Source: Alkalibacillus filiformis
GTDB lineage: Bacteria; Bacillota; Bacilli; Bacillales; Alkalibacillaceae
Assembly (NCBI RefSeq): GCF_030814115.1
Contig: NZ_JAUSUP010000002.1
Coordinates: 124,001 to 188,000, forward strand
Length of the DNA: 64,000 nt
Direction: 5' to 3'
Shown: one piece after another, positions 54,088-63,844 of the stretch
How positions within the stretch are numbered: the first letter of the stretch is position 1
How the letters are laid out: every line of letters starts with the position of its first letter
Position numbers and translations under genes: made by a program
The notes under the pieces: model-generated
What the model was told of the DNA's origin: nothing
The model's database searches: none
What the model saw: the letters and a program-made list of their open reading frames with translations, nothing else

Positions 54088-54762
54088 TTACGATGACGAA
54101 CTTGAAGTCGCTGCACTTGTTGCTGCTACAGCTGTCACTACTGCAGAATCGACAGCTTGTACAGCTTCTGAAACTGAATTTGCTAAAACATTACTTTCCA
54201 TAATTGCCTTAATGCGTTTTTTAGCTTCTTTTTTATCTTCTGATGTAAATAAAATTGAAGTGAGCTGACAAGTATTCAATAAGCCGAGTAGTAAAACCGT
54301 TCGATTTTCTTCTACTTGAGCAATTTCTTCTGTAAATACCGCTTTTTGAACATCACGAACGAGTTGGTCAACCGCTTCAACATTTTCAATTGGGTAACGA
54401 CGAATTGGGAAGATGCCGAGAAAATGAAAACTGTCATCCTTAACCATGTCTTCGTCCACCAAATCTCTATAAACCTGCTTTCGCAATTTATTGTTACCGA
54501 GCTTTTGTACCCAGTACTTTGCTTTTTTATTACTTTTTGCTTGAGTAATTCGCTTTAAAGCATAATCAAGATAAGCTGTCCCAGTCGGCTTTGAGTCGAC
54601 AACGATCAACTTCTTTTTCCTTATATCAACTTTATCTTTTGAAGCCAATTCCATTAATACAGCACCTGCAAGGCCATAATTGATTCGAGATGAGGCTCTT
54701 AAATAAATCGTCCCCTTTTCTCTTTTTGTCGCTAAAAGTAATAGCCGTTTCGGTAATAACAT
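54088..54762 (-). CDS. GPP34 (GOLPH3/Vps74-like) domain protein
   Basis: 224 residues. The opening LPKRLLLLATKREKGTI, INYGLAGAVLMELASKDKVDI, KKLIVVDSKPTG, the WVQKLGNNKLRKQVYRDLVDEDMV stretch and FPIRRYP are the GPP34 fold pattern; in eukaryotes GOLPH3 binds phosphatidylinositol 4-phosphate and retains Golgi glycosyltransferases. In bacteria the domain is mostly known from actinomycetes and some Bacillales, with unknown role, perhaps membrane lipid binding. The C-terminus ends in an Ala/Thr/Ser tail (TAVAATSAATSSSSS). GGAGGGG precedes the ATG. Single gene. Confidence 0.78.
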   Translation of the reverse strand: MLLPKRLLLLATKREKGTIYLRASSRINYGLAGAVLMELASKDKVDIRKKKLIVVDSKPTGTAYLDYALKRITQAKSNKKAKYWVQKLGNNKLRKQVYRDLVDEDMVKDDSFHFLGIFPIRRYPIENVEAVDQLVRDVQKAVFTEEIAQVEENRTVLLLGLLNTCQLTSILFTSEDKKEAKKRIKAIMESNVLANSVSEAVQAVDSAVVTAVAATSAATSSSSS

Positions 54763-55138
54763 TCTACCCCTCCAAGTGTATTTAATATTGCAACTATTAA
54801 ACTAATGATTGTTAAAAGTTGTGGCATATAGAATATAGTCTTGTAAATAGCATACAACAGTTTAGTTTTTTTGGCATTTAATATGTCCTAAAAGTGAAAC
54901 AGGTTATTGAGCTAAAACTAACAGCACGTGGGAGTTGCCAGTGTGTAAATCATTATAAGATCATAAGATCAATTCAATTGAAAATAATCATTAACATTCC
55001 ACTCAGTAAGTTTTTTAGCAAAATTACACTCACGAATATTTTTAAGTACTTTAGCAAAAATATATTACGTTACGGCAGTTAAAAATAGCAGGCATATAGA
55101 AAAGCCTCCAGAAGTTCTGAAATGAGGTAAATTGATGA
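54763..55138. repeat. Gene-free stretch with a degenerate copy of 53555-53720
   Basis: From 54889 on, TAAAAGTGAAACAGG echoes the right arm of the 53546 hairpin, and TGTGTAAATCATTATAA (54942-54958) repeats 53677-53693 exactly, with weaker similarity around both and about 70 bp missing between them. No open gene remains. The rest of the 376 bp is AT-rich. Confidence 0.55.
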
Positions 55139-56443
55139 ATGGATGCAAAACTAAAGTATAAAACCTTTATTTTATTACTAGGTCAATGGTTAATTTTAGG
55201 AAGCATAATTGGTATAGTTGTCGGTTCAGCTACAGCTTTCCTACTAAATACAAATGATTTTTTAGGAGAGGTACGAGAAGATAGCGGATGGCTGATTTTA
55301 CTGCTTCCTTTAGGGGGGATTGGCCTAGGTTACATATATATGAACTTTGGAAAGCAACGTATCAATAACACTTTGCATGACGCAGCTGAATTAAATAATT
55401 TAGTGATAGATGGCGTTCACGGGAAAAAAAGAGTTCTACGAAGAATGGGACCTATTGTTTATTTAGGTACCTTTATAACAGTATTATTCGGTGGTTCAAC
55501 AGGGAGAGAAGGTGCAGCTATACAAATGGGAGGTAGTGTAGCTGAAACAGTCAACACGTTTTTTAAATTTAACGAGCTAAATAGAAGAATTATTATCAAA
55601 AGCGGCATAGGTGCTGGGTTTGGTTCAGCTTTTGGTGCACCCATAACAGGAGCGATTTTTGGAATGGAAATGGCTAATTCAGGTAAGATCAAACTCGACG
55701 CTTTAGTCCCTTGCCTTGTAGCTAGCTTTGTCGGTCACTACATGACAACTGCAGCTTGGGGTGTTGAACACGAAGAATTCATCATACAGACTGTTCCAGA
55801 ACTATCTGTTATAACTATTGCAACAGTGGTCCTTCTATCTGTTATCTTCAGTCTTCTCAGCATTACATACTGCAAATTAAGACATGGCATACAAAATGTA
55901 ACTGAAAAAATATTTAACAAAAATCATATGAAAAGAGCTTTTACCGGCGGGATCATTATTGTGGTATTAACTTTAATGGTAGGTTCTCAAGATTACAATG
56001 GCCGAGGACTTGATATGTTAGAACAATCATTTCAAGAAGATGTCCCTACCTTTGCCTTCCTAGCTAAGCTATTATTTACAGCGGTTACACTTGGGACTGG
56101 CTTTGTTGGTGGTGAGGCCATTCCTTTATTTTTTATGGGGGCAACATTAGGTAATACCCTACACATGTTTTTTGACTTGCCGCTGTCTTTTCTCGCTGCA
56201 ATAGGAATGATTGCTGCTTTTTGTGGAGGTGCTAACACCCCCATAGCAGCCTTCCTATTAGCAATGGAGTTATTTAACGGAGAAGGTGTCGAATATTTTT
56301 TCATTGTTTGCCTAGTTAGTTATATATTCTCAGGCCACAATGGATTATGGCCTTCTCAAAAAATATATAAACCAAAAAGCACGTTATATAACATCACTAA
56401 CGGGGAAACGATCGAAAATGCTCAGAAAACGAAGAATATCTAA
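55139..56443 (+). CDS. CLC-family anion antiporter, fluoride-type by motif
   Basis: 434 residues with the CLC helix pattern. GGSTGREGAAIQMGGSVAE is the GREG motif with the gating Glu. The place where chloride-type CLCs have GSGIPE reads ELNNLVIDGVHG, close to the GNNLI...H form of CLC-F fluoride/proton antiporters. GTGFVGGEAIPLFFMGATLGN is the second anion-site region. It would expel fluoride from the cytosol. The start ATG has GAGGT about 12 nt upstream. I found no fluoride riboswitch ahead of it. Chloride transport cannot be excluded. Confidence 0.78.
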   Translation: MDAKLKYKTFILLLGQWLILGSIIGIVVGSATAFLLNTNDFLGEVREDSGWLILLLPLGGIGLGYIYMNFGKQRINNTLHDAAELNNLVIDGVHGKKRVLRRMGPIVYLGTFITVLFGGSTGREGAAIQMGGSVAETVNTFFKFNELNRRIIIKSGIGAGFGSAFGAPITGAIFGMEMANSGKIKLDALVPCLVASFVGHYMTTAAWGVEHEEFIIQTVPELSVITIATVVLLSVIFSLLSITYCKLRHGIQNVTEKIFNKNHMKRAFTGGIIIVVLTLMVGSQDYNGRGLDMLEQSFQEDVPTFAFLAKLLFTAVTLGTGFVGGEAIPLFFMGATLGNTLHMFFDLPLSFLAAIGMIAAFCGGANTPIAAFLLAMELFNGEGVEYFFIVCLVSYIFSGHNGLWPSQKIYKPKSTLYNITNGETIENAQKTKNI

Positions 56444-56536
56444 ATTGCTGAACTTTTTGTCTTCTTAACTGTAACACTTTTTATTATTACTAATACGACC
56501 TTCTTTCCAGTGGCATTCAATAAATTCTGTTCCTGA

Positions 56537-56672
56537 TCAATACTTATTTTTTATTATATCTAGGAAAGCCTTTACTTGAGGCAGCTCCTTTGCATTGTCT
56601 GAATAACAAATCCATGTTGGACGGGTTAAGTATTCATTTCCTAATGTTAGCGGGATCATGTATTCTATTGTT
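56537..56672 (-). pseudogene. C-terminal remnant of a LysR-type regulator
   Basis: On the minus strand from about 56672 to a TGA at 56537 the frame reads TIEYMIPLTLGNEYLTRPT, then WICYSDNAKELPQVKAFLDI and IKNKY. This is the usual end of a LysR substrate-binding domain (W-x-C-x-x-DN near the end, then the last helix P-x-V-x-x-FLDI). No start codon, DNA-binding part or ribosome site remains. It abuts the katG terminator, so the rest was lost at or before that junction. Confidence 0.5.
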
Positions 56673-56680
56673 TGTAATAG

Positions 56681-56716
56681 AAAAAAGACGATCATTTAGT
56701 ATGATCGTCTTTTTAA
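56681..56716 (-). terminator. Terminator of katG
   Basis: AAAAAGACGATCAT / ATGATCGTCTTTTT, perfect stem, with T on both sides. Confidence 0.88.
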
Positions 56717-56732
56717 AGGCTATTTTAATTTT

Positions 56733-58922
<2,190 letters not shown>

Positions 58923-59042
58923 TTACCCTCCTCATACAATTTAAATAGCCAACATTCGGACTATTCTATTAATTATTATTACATATTTGGAAATAGCTTG
59001 CCTTTAATTTGCTCACCGAAAGTTAATTGTGAGCCTAAATTA

Positions 59043-59092
59043 ATAATACCATATATCATTTTATAGTCAATGTTTAATTATAATGATTATAA
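59043..59092 (-). promoter_or_regulatory. katG promoter with a PerR-type box
   Basis: TTATAATGATTATAA at 59078-59092 matches the PerR consensus TTATAATNATTATAA at every position. On the minus strand it is followed by TTGACT (59070-59065) and, after 16 bp, TATTAT (59048-59043). The box lies seven bases upstream of the -35. Confidence 0.8.
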
Positions 59093-59144
59093 ATAACTTA
59101 CAAGATTACTAGATTTGACCTAGTTCCTATTAAACCATTTTTGC

Positions 59145-60014
59145 TTAATCCGCTTGCTTCAGACTTAGTAGCGTGATCGTAATGAGAATGAGTACCATTC
59201 CAAGAAGCTGAATGATCGTCAAATAATCTCCGAGAAGCAAAACCCCGAATAATGAAGCTGTCACCGGCTCTACCATTGCGACCATTGATGCAGTTGTTGG
59301 AGTAGTCATTCGAAGACCAATAAGATATATAATAAAGGATATTCCGGCCCCTAATATTCCTATTAGTAAGAACCAACCTATGTCACTTGATGTCACGACA
59401 GTCGCTGCTTCCTCAGTGTCCATGAATAGGAAAAGGACAAGACAAAATGATAAAAAGGCGATCGTTAAAGTGGCTTGTGGCTTACCGATCGAAGAGGCAT
59501 TTTTAAATCCAAATATAAACAAAGCATAAGAAATTCCAGAAGCCAGCCCCGCTGCTGTCCCGAGAAAACTTACTGAAATCGATTCGGTATTGTAAGCACC
59601 TGTAAGGAAGAAGATCCCCATAAGGACAGATAAAATGCATCCCCATTTAAACCAAGTCGATTGCTCTATACCTATTAAAAAGGAAATTAAAAGGACAAAT
59701 ATAGGAGCGGTATACATTAAAGTAACAGCCACAGCAACGCTTGATTCTTGGATACTTAAAAAATAAAAAGTAAAATTCCCTGCAACACCAACGCCAGCTA
59801 AAAAGGACCATATGTAGAAACGAGTGGAATAGATCCAATTTAATCTAAAGCGATAAAGGAACCACAAGAAGAAACATATAAACCCTACAGCCCCTCGAAA
59901 AAACGAAATAACAATAGGACTCCAGCCTTTAGCCATGAGTATATCAGCAATTCCACCCGTAATCCCCCAACATATAGCCGCCAGCATAACTAAGCCAACA
60001 CCAGCAAATTTCAT
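59145..60014 (-). CDS. EamA/DMT-family transporter
   Basis: About 289 residues, ten helices in two EamA halves. LVMLAAICWGITGGIADILM opens the first half and FLGTAAGLASGISYALFIFG the second; MTTPTTASMVAMVEPVTASLFGVLLLGD is the typical last-helices signature. It is a metabolite or drug exporter of unknown cargo. GGGGGAGTG precedes the ATG at 60014, favoured over the upstream start at 60071 that has no ribosome site. It stands alone upstream of the katG promoter on the same strand. Confidence 0.82.
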   Translation of the reverse strand: MKFAGVGLVMLAAICWGITGGIADILMAKGWSPIVISFFRGAVGFICFFLWFLYRFRLNWIYSTRFYIWSFLAGVGVAGNFTFYFLSIQESSVAVAVTLMYTAPIFVLLISFLIGIEQSTWFKWGCILSVLMGIFFLTGAYNTESISVSFLGTAAGLASGISYALFIFGFKNASSIGKPQATLTIAFLSFCLVLFLFMDTEEAATVVTSSDIGWFLLIGILGAGISFIIYLIGLRMTTPTTASMVAMVEPVTASLFGVLLLGDYLTIIQLLGMVLILITITLLSLKQAD

Positions 60015-60071
60015 CGCACTCCCCCTACAAATCAGTCTTAGTACCAATTCATTTATGCTAATTAAAACCAA

Positions 60072-60375
60072 TCAGGGTTTAATAACTTAAACTCAATGGC
60101 AAAATAATTCCCTTTACCAAACATATGTGTATTTAAAAAAGGTATTAAAAATATTTCCTCTTATATCACCAATTTAAACTCAAATTCACACGAAAAATAA
60201 CTTTTTATTGCTTTAGAATTTAATATCTCCTAAATATGGAAATTTGTAAATAATAAAATTTATTGAACCAGAATTAAATTGATTAGGCAATCACGGTGAG
60301 AATTTAGCTTTCAAGTATAGATTTCTTCGCCTTGTCAAAAGCTATTCATAAATCATCAAAGGAGGAGATCGAAAA
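60072..60375. other. AT-rich intergenic region upstream of sspP
   Basis: About 300 bases with no gene. It should contain a forespore promoter for sspP; I see no confident sigma-G match. Near the end lies AAAGGAGGAG, the sspP ribosome site. Confidence 0.4.
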
Positions 60376-60528
60376 ATGGGCGGAACACCTAAAGGACCAA
60401 AACAGCAGAAAGAACCAAATTTACCAAAGGGCCCGAAACAGCCATATGGCGAACCAATGCAAGGCTCGCACAAAGTAAAACAGGGAAATCATTCACGGCA
60501 AAAACAAAAATCGGATCATGATATGTAG
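60376..60528 (+). CDS. sspP: Small acid-soluble spore protein P
   Basis: 50 residues: MGGTPKGPKQQKEPNLPKGP, then QPYGEPMQGSHKVKQGNHSR and QKQKSDHDM. The ending (GSxKVKxxNHxRQKxxxxHDM) is that of SspP of Bacillus subtilis, a minor spore-core protein made in the forespore. AGGAGGAG precedes the ATG. In Bacillus subtilis sspP follows sspO (cotK); no sspO is seen here. Confidence 0.85.
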   Translation: MGGTPKGPKQQKEPNLPKGPKQPYGEPMQGSHKVKQGNHSRQKQKSDHDM

Positions 60529-60562
60529 ATTGCAAAAGATATTGGCTACTCAATAACATAGA

Positions 60563-60603
60563 TAAAAAACTCCTCTTCAGGGTGAGTGTGTCCTGGAGAG
60601 GAG
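60563..60603 (-). terminator. Terminator of the FokI-like nuclease gene
   Basis: CTCCTCT-T-CAGG / CCTG-G-AGAGGAG; on the minus strand it is followed by TTTTTT. It lies 60 bp after the stop of the gene at 60666 and also beyond sspP. Confidence 0.8.
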
Positions 60604-60665
60604 AATAACATTGATTGCGTTATTATAAATTGGAAAGAAGTCGTTAATATAGAAGGTCTTGAGCA

Positions 60666-62186
60666 TTACTTTAAAGCCCACTCCATTCGACTAGTAAGTA
60701 AACTTCTATTAAGCCCTCCTGTTAAGTTCAGTACTTGATGGCTAAATTCTGGTTCCTTTTTACCCGAATACTCTTCCCACACTTCACTTACATATTTTAA
60801 GTTTTCGGCTGTAATTATAGCAACATCCGTATCATCTTCTGAAAATGCTTTAAGTTTTTGCGCCTGATAAACCGCTTCTTGAGTAAAGTCACTGGTAACT
60901 ATTAAGAATATCGAAACTCGTGTAGGTTCTGACCTAATATACCCTAAAAATTGTTCAAGGTGTTCTTCTGGGAAGGTGTAAGGCTCTTCTACACTTTTGT
61001 TGTCCCATAATAAACTATCCTTAGAACTAATCTTAATTTTACCGTCAGCGTGCTTACTTCCTTTCATGTTCTCTAATTGCAGCTTAAGTTTCTTCTCAAA
61101 AAGGTATCGTGTGGCTTCCTCAAAGTATTTCTCAACTTGGTTATCCTTCTCGATTACTTTATTAGCCCGTAAAGCTTTATAGTTACGCGAAGCTAGATCA
61201 TCAAAATAATCATAATAAATTGAACGTTCATCTGTAGGGTCTGAGTCAACCGTTGTCGTCACGTTCTCATAATAATCTATGATATTTTGTATCTTAGTTT
61301 CCTTTGTTCCGCTCACATTGGATCCATCTAGTGAACGTAACAATTGTGTTAAATCTGAAGTGTTTAAATGAGAGAGCGCTTTTGAAGGTAATATATTATA
61401 CTTCACGATCTTATCTACTAACTGATCTTTGTTACCACTCATATTTATATTAATTGTAGATAATATAGTCTTTATCTGTTTTAGGTTTAATGAGTTCAAT
61501 AACTCAACATAAGTTGCCGTACGAAGCTCTTCTCCCATCTCATACCTTACTTCTCTAACGATATCATGAGGTATGACGTAATAAACATCATCCGTTTTGA
61601 ACCGCAATAATATCCCTCTAAGTTGAAGATCCTTAAGAGATTGATCCACATGTTTTGAATTATGTAGTTTATTACCCTTTTGAGGAAATCTACCGATTCT
61701 ACTTTCCATAATGTAATGCTCTCGTGTCGTCAGCCCGAGGACCTCACGAAGCGTATATAAAATATTTATTTCATCGGATGTTAAGGCTTCCCCTTTACTC
61801 CAAGCCGTATTTAAGACGGCACTATACACTTGGAAAGCCGTCTCATCAATTTTATTTTCTACAAAATAATCATCCTGACTATCCTCTAGAATCTGCCTTT
61901 CAAGTTCCAAAACATTCTCATGCATCTCTTTTTCTGAAAGAATGTAACCTTCGCTTCCAAGCAAACATTTCAAAATAAATCGATTCATTAATGTAATATC
62001 ACGATTTGCTTCCCTAAAGTCCAAGTTAAGTTTGACTCTTTCAGCATTCTTAAACTCATCAATATTCTTAATTATAATGTCCCGCATTTCCTCTTCATTA
62101 TTTAACTTCACATCTTTTAAAAAGCTATCCACTGTCCTTGACAAATACATCTTCGACATTAACGGTAATACATCTTGTAAATGCAT
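60666..62186 (-). CDS. Protein with SAP-like repeats and a FokI-like nuclease domain
   Basis: 506 residues. Residues about 1-130 are helical and unassigned; 135-215 look like a winged helix (LTSDEINILYTLREVL, KDLQLRGILLRFKTDDVYYVIPHDI). Two SAP/HeH-like units follow: 229-263 (LNSLNLKQIKTILSTININM, then GNKDQLVDKIVK) and about 272-305. The C-terminal 350-470 region has GSKHADGKI...SLLWDNKS, aligning with the GGSRKPDGAI...VDTKA of FokI: Asp381, Asp395 and Lys397 form a PD-(D/E)xK site, and IFLIVTSDF followed by DVAIITAENL matches the end of the FokI cleavage domain. No methyltransferase is adjacent. GGAGAGGG precedes the ATG. It may be a DNA repair or defence nuclease. Confidence 0.72.
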   Translation of the reverse strand: MHLQDVLPLMSKMYLSRTVDSFLKDVKLNNEEEMRDIIIKNIDEFKNAERVKLNLDFREANRDITLMNRFILKCLLGSEGYILSEKEMHENVLELERQILEDSQDDYFVENKIDETAFQVYSAVLNTAWSKGEALTSDEINILYTLREVLGLTTREHYIMESRIGRFPQKGNKLHNSKHVDQSLKDLQLRGILLRFKTDDVYYVIPHDIVREVRYEMGEELRTATYVELLNSLNLKQIKTILSTININMSGNKDQLVDKIVKYNILPSKALSHLNTSDLTQLLRSLDGSNVSGTKETKIQNIIDYYENVTTTVDSDPTDERSIYYDYFDDLASRNYKALRANKVIEKDNQVEKYFEEATRYLFEKKLKLQLENMKGSKHADGKIKISSKDSLLWDNKSVEEPYTFPEEHLEQFLGYIRSEPTRVSIFLIVTSDFTQEAVYQAQKLKAFSEDDTDVAIITAENLKYVSEVWEEYSGKKEPEFSHQVLNLTGGLNRSLLTSRMEWALK

Positions 62187-62626
62187 GAGTATACCCTCTC
62201 CTTATCATAGAATGTAATCAAAACGGGGCTTTTCTTTCATATCTTTTCCATAATAATAACATATTTAGGTAATTTTCAGTCACTATTGTTTAAAAATTAT
62301 GAACAATCAGAAATAATAATGTATAAAGATAAACAAATTATTAACCAAAATTTATAATTAAGGATCTTACTTATTTAGACATTCACATGATCTTGCCTAC
62401 AAAATGGGTATTAATTCAAAAGGAGTAGTTATAAAAGGTGAGAAAAGTTATAAGACTGGGGCTCTACAAAATTAAATATATTTAATTTTACCTTGGAGGT
62501 TCACTCTTTCTAGAAAGTAGCACCTACAATATTTAGTAAGGTACTACTTTCTATTCTTTCATCTTTGTAAAAATAAAAGGAAGGAAACGGCTGAATTAAC
62601 TATTGAAGCTATAGTCAAACAACATC
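62187..62626. other. 440-bp intergenic region with palindromes
   Basis: No gene is recognised. A perfect 22-bp AT-only palindrome lies at 62468-62489 and an inverted repeat AGAAAGTAG-c-ACC / GGT-a-CTACTTTCT at about 62511-62553. The latter has no T run, so it is not an ordinary terminator. A 15-codon frame begins with GTG at about 62438 after AAGGAG; it is too short to judge. Confidence 0.4.
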
Positions 62627-63829
62627 TCAAGCAACTTTCTTCGTTATGGTAATTAATTTTTCCTGTTTAGACTGGTGAAAAGCAAAAATAATACAAAGAC
62701 TAATAGGAACCATTAAAGTTAAAAATACATAGTTTGCTCCATGACTGGATGCAATCCACCCTAGAATTGGAGCGCTTATCACTACAGCCCCCTGATTTCC
62801 AATCATTCGATAGCTAGCCATTCTCCCATGATAGTCAGAGTCAGTAGCCATTTGTTGAATTGATTGGAGTAGTACACGAATCCAAGTTGTTCCAAGTCCA
62901 ATTAAAAAAACACCCAAAAATGACATTGCTAATATAGGAGCAACTCCAACAAGAAACAAACCAATTAAGACTACTAATAGAGAATATATTGCAGTTTTAT
63001 TTTTATTTCTGTTTAACCACCATGTTCCTAACAGCCCGGCAAGAGCTCCTCCTATTGAGATTGTTGCATCTAATAAACCATAAACCGTTGCAGATTGAAG
63101 CAAGTAATCCACTGTATAAACAGATAAGAATCCCAAACTTGTATGAAAGACAAGTTGACCATTAAACATAATGATTAATAATCCAAGTAAAAATTTATTA
63201 TTTTTTATATAAATAAATCCGTCAGCAATGTCCTTAATAATAGAATTCCTTTTTGTTACTATTGGCTCTCTATTTATCTGTTTTCTAACGAATACTAGTG
63301 ATATTGAACCTAATGCAAAGCTCCCAGCAACGATAAGCATGGAACCTATGATTGAGATGAAACTAATAATAAGACCCCCAACCGAAGCTCCAAGTAACCC
63401 CCCAACAATTGCGACAGAAGATGACTGTGAAAATACTTTGGGTAAATTATCTCTTTCAAAACACTCAGCTATATAAGCTTGAATTGCAGGACGAAATAAC
63501 GAGCCCGAGGCTTGCAAAATCATATGCACACCAATAATCACCAAAGGCATGACACTATTGATTGCGACAAAGAATAACAAGATTAACATTGTGATGGTAC
63601 ATATTAAATTTGCAGACACTGCTAGCTTCTTACGATCAAATCTATCAACTATAACACCAAAGAAAACATTTAATAAAAGACCAGGTAAAAAGCCAAGACC
63701 TACAAGCAAACCTGTATAAAGTCCATCATATGTTAGTTGATATAAAAGCCAAGTTACTGTGATAAAGTACATTGCTCTTGCAAATTCAGATAAGAAGAAA
63801 GTAACCAGTAAATTTTTATATCCTTTCAA
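62627..63829 (-). CDS. MFS transporter (MFS_3-type exporter)
   Basis: About 400 residues, twelve helices. The motif after helix 2 is GLLLNVFFGVIVDRFDRKKLAV (motif A, G-x3-D-R-x-x-R-K). FRPAIQAYIAECFERDNLPKVFSQSSSVAIVGGLLGASVGGLI is the MFS_3 family region also found in the carrier at 52217. It is likely a drug or natural-product exporter. A TTG at 63829 is chosen, with GGGGGG about 6-7 nt upstream; a TTG at 63844 lies too close to that site. The neighbouring region to the right ends with a strong ribosome site and a GTG, so another gene likely starts at the window edge. Confidence 0.8.
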   Translation of the reverse strand: MKGYKNLLVTFFLSEFARAMYFITVTWLLYQLTYDGLYTGLLVGLGFLPGLLLNVFFGVIVDRFDRKKLAVSANLICTITMLILLFFVAINSVMPLVIIGVHMILQASGSLFRPAIQAYIAECFERDNLPKVFSQSSSVAIVGGLLGASVGGLIISFISIIGSMLIVAGSFALGSISLVFVRKQINREPIVTKRNSIIKDIADGFIYIKNNKFLLGLLIIMFNGQLVFHTSLGFLSVYTVDYLLQSATVYGLLDATISIGGALAGLLGTWWLNRNKNKTAIYSLLVVLIGLFLVGVAPILAMSFLGVFLIGLGTTWIRVLLQSIQQMATDSDYHGRMASYRMIGNQGAVVISAPILGWIASSHGANYVFLTLMVPISLCIIFAFHQSKQEKLITITKKVA

Positions 63830-63844
63830 TGAACAACCCCCCAA

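Noticed and set aside
55085-55140. Possible fluoride (crcB) riboswitch ahead of the CLC gene
   Set aside because: A GGC...GCC stem and CCUC/GAGG complementarity exist, but the conserved GAUGG...and UGAUG core of the crcB motif is missing.
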